Assembly (NCBI RefSeq): GCF_910589235.1
Contig: NC_060965.1
Span: forward strand, 7,538,755-7,602,754
From: Vespa crabro
Lineage: Eukaryota > Arthropoda > Insecta > Hymenoptera > Vespidae
Length of the DNA: 64,000 bases
Direction of reading: 5' to 3'
Part shown: one piece after another, positions 63,156 through 64,000 of the stretch
Layout: each line of letters opens with the position of its first letter
Numbering within the stretch: the first letter of the stretch is position 1
The notes under the pieces: generated by a model
Told to the model about the DNA's origin: nothing
Database searches by the model: none
Seen by the model: only the letters and a program-made list of their open reading frames with translations
Position numbers and translations under genes: made by a program

Positions 63156-63877
63156 TTAATCTTTAACGTTCCGTGGGTTCTGCTACGGAGACATTAGTCA
63201 TTTATTCCGTAATCCCGAAGGCTCTGCTGCGGAGCCAAATGTTTTTAGCACGTGATTACACTTAAGATGCTACGTTAGCTGAAGACTTAAGAAAAATGAA
63301 GTGGTGGTGGAAATTGTTTTTCTGGGAATGGAGATATCAATAATTAATTCATACATTCTCTATAAAACTGTACAGCGCAATAAAAATGAGAAAGCATTGA
63401 CGCAGTTACAAATAGAAAAATTTTAGTCGATCAACTCGTAGAAGATTTTGGTCACGATAGAACAAAAGTTTCTACATCAATTTATGAAATCAGACTAAAC
63501 GGAAAACTTAACATATCTCACATAATGAGAAAAGGTGCAAAGAGGGATTGCGTTGTGTGCTCTAAAAGGAAACAAATAGGTAGTAGACGTTGAACAAGTG
63601 ATTGCTATGACACTTGCCCAAGTAAATCCAGAATGCACATGGAAGATTGTTTCCAAAGATATCACACCATGGTGAATTACAAAATTTAAAATTGATCTTT
63701 TATTTACAACAGGAAAATGCATATTTATAAAACAAATAAAATCAGATGCATTCACAAGGACGTGAAATCATTTCCAGTCAAAATAAGATTTCCTTTATCT
63801 CAGGCGCTCTGCTCCAAAAATGTGCTGGAGCTGCTGATAGGCAGTACTCGAGAAACACGCGGAGCGTAAAGGGTTAA
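63156..63877 (+). mobile_element. Second piggyBac-type element, 722 bp, internally deleted
   Basis: TTAA lies at both ends (63156-63159 and 63874-63877). The left end TTAATCTTTAACGTTCCGTG aligns with the reverse-complemented right end TTAACCCTTTACGCTCCGCG with one gap. TTAACCC is the classic piggyBac tip. Subterminal GCTCTGCTGCGGAGC-type palindromes occur near both ends. A broken transposase C-terminus lies inside. Confidence 0.8.
63296..63689 (+). pseudogene. PiggyBac transposase C-terminal remnant
   Basis: In two frames joined by shifts one reads KWWWKLFF, then ISIINSYILYKTVQ, then ILVDQLVEDFG, the post-catalytic helices of piggyBac transposases. After that comes CVVCSK, a stop, CYDTCPSK and EDCFQRYHT, the C-terminal Cys-rich zinc domain. 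At least two frameshifts or stops are present and the catalytic core is missing. It differs clearly in sequence from the copy at 60430-61455. Confidence 0.8.
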
Positions 63878-64000
63878 TAATTTTTTAACTATATTATATA
63901 TGCACATCGGCCGACCACTGGAAGAAAACTCGAACAAAAACTGGTATAACAATATGATATGACTGTTAATTTGACATAAAATATTTTACTATTCAGTTTT
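63878..64000. other. Right edge, unassigned
   Basis: AT-rich DNA after the second piggyBac end, with no feature that I recognise. Confidence 0.5.

Noticed and set aside
1..64000. tRNA, rRNA and snRNA genes
   Set aside because: I looked for the B-box pattern GGTTCGANNCC and for rRNA-like GC-rich blocks and saw none that I could support. A covariance-model scan would be decisive.

Overview
This is eukaryotic nuclear DNA from an insect. It is AT-rich, its genes are split by short GT-AG introns, it carries many (GA)n, (AT)n and (AAT/AAC)n microsatellites, and it holds mariner- and piggyBac-type transposon remains. Protein similarity and repeat style suggest Hymenoptera (bee, wasp or ant), but the order is inferred, not proven. 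I found no bacterial-type operon, CRISPR array, tRNA or rRNA gene.

Layout. Six conserved single-copy animal genes, plus one gene for a membrane-bound glutathione enzyme, fill 0-52 kb. (1) 51-4443, minus: a GRK2/3-type G-protein-coupled receptor kinase (Gprk1). All 15 coding exons are in the window; the 3' UTR runs off the left edge. (2) 7742-11458, minus: HPS4, a BLOC-3 Rab-GEF subunit. (3) 12317-14426, plus: the WDFY2-like WD40/FYVE endosomal protein, head to head with HPS4 over about 0.86 kb. (4) 21583-33038, plus: unconventional myosin VIIa (crinkled), 27 coding exons and 2166 residues, behind a long 5' intron system. (5) 36186-37706, minus: Suppressor of Hairless (CSL/RBPJ) in one uninterrupted coding exon, tail to tail with the myosin. 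(6) 42311-46545, plus: XPG/ERCC5 nuclease (mus201 orthologue). (7) 47640-52146, minus: gamma-glutamyltranspeptidase, tail to tail with XPG. I rebuilt the exon chains by hand so that GT-AG borders keep frame. The resulting lengths (688, 856, 408, 2166, 506, 1114 and 577 aa) fit their families.

From about 52 kb to the right edge I recognise no host gene. The last 5 kb is a transposon graveyard. An old mariner-type element (59385-61740) was split by a piggyBac-type element (60022-61649) whose open reading frame still carries the catalytic aspartates and the C-terminal Cys-rich domain. A mariner 3' remnant (about 62793-63001) and a second, internally deleted piggyBac fossil (63156-63877) with matching TTAA ends follow. 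A separate 132-bp mariner MITE with a TA target duplication (22317-22448) sits in a myosin intron.

The genes do not form one pathway. Receptor desensitisation, lysosome-related organelle traffic, endosomal PI3P binding, stereocilia/bristle motor, Notch transcription, excision repair and glutathione turnover are neighbours by locus only. I see no convincing undescribed multi-gene system. The most novel material is the nested transposons, the MITE, a 10-bp-periodic heat-shock-element-like array and several structured non-coding motifs.
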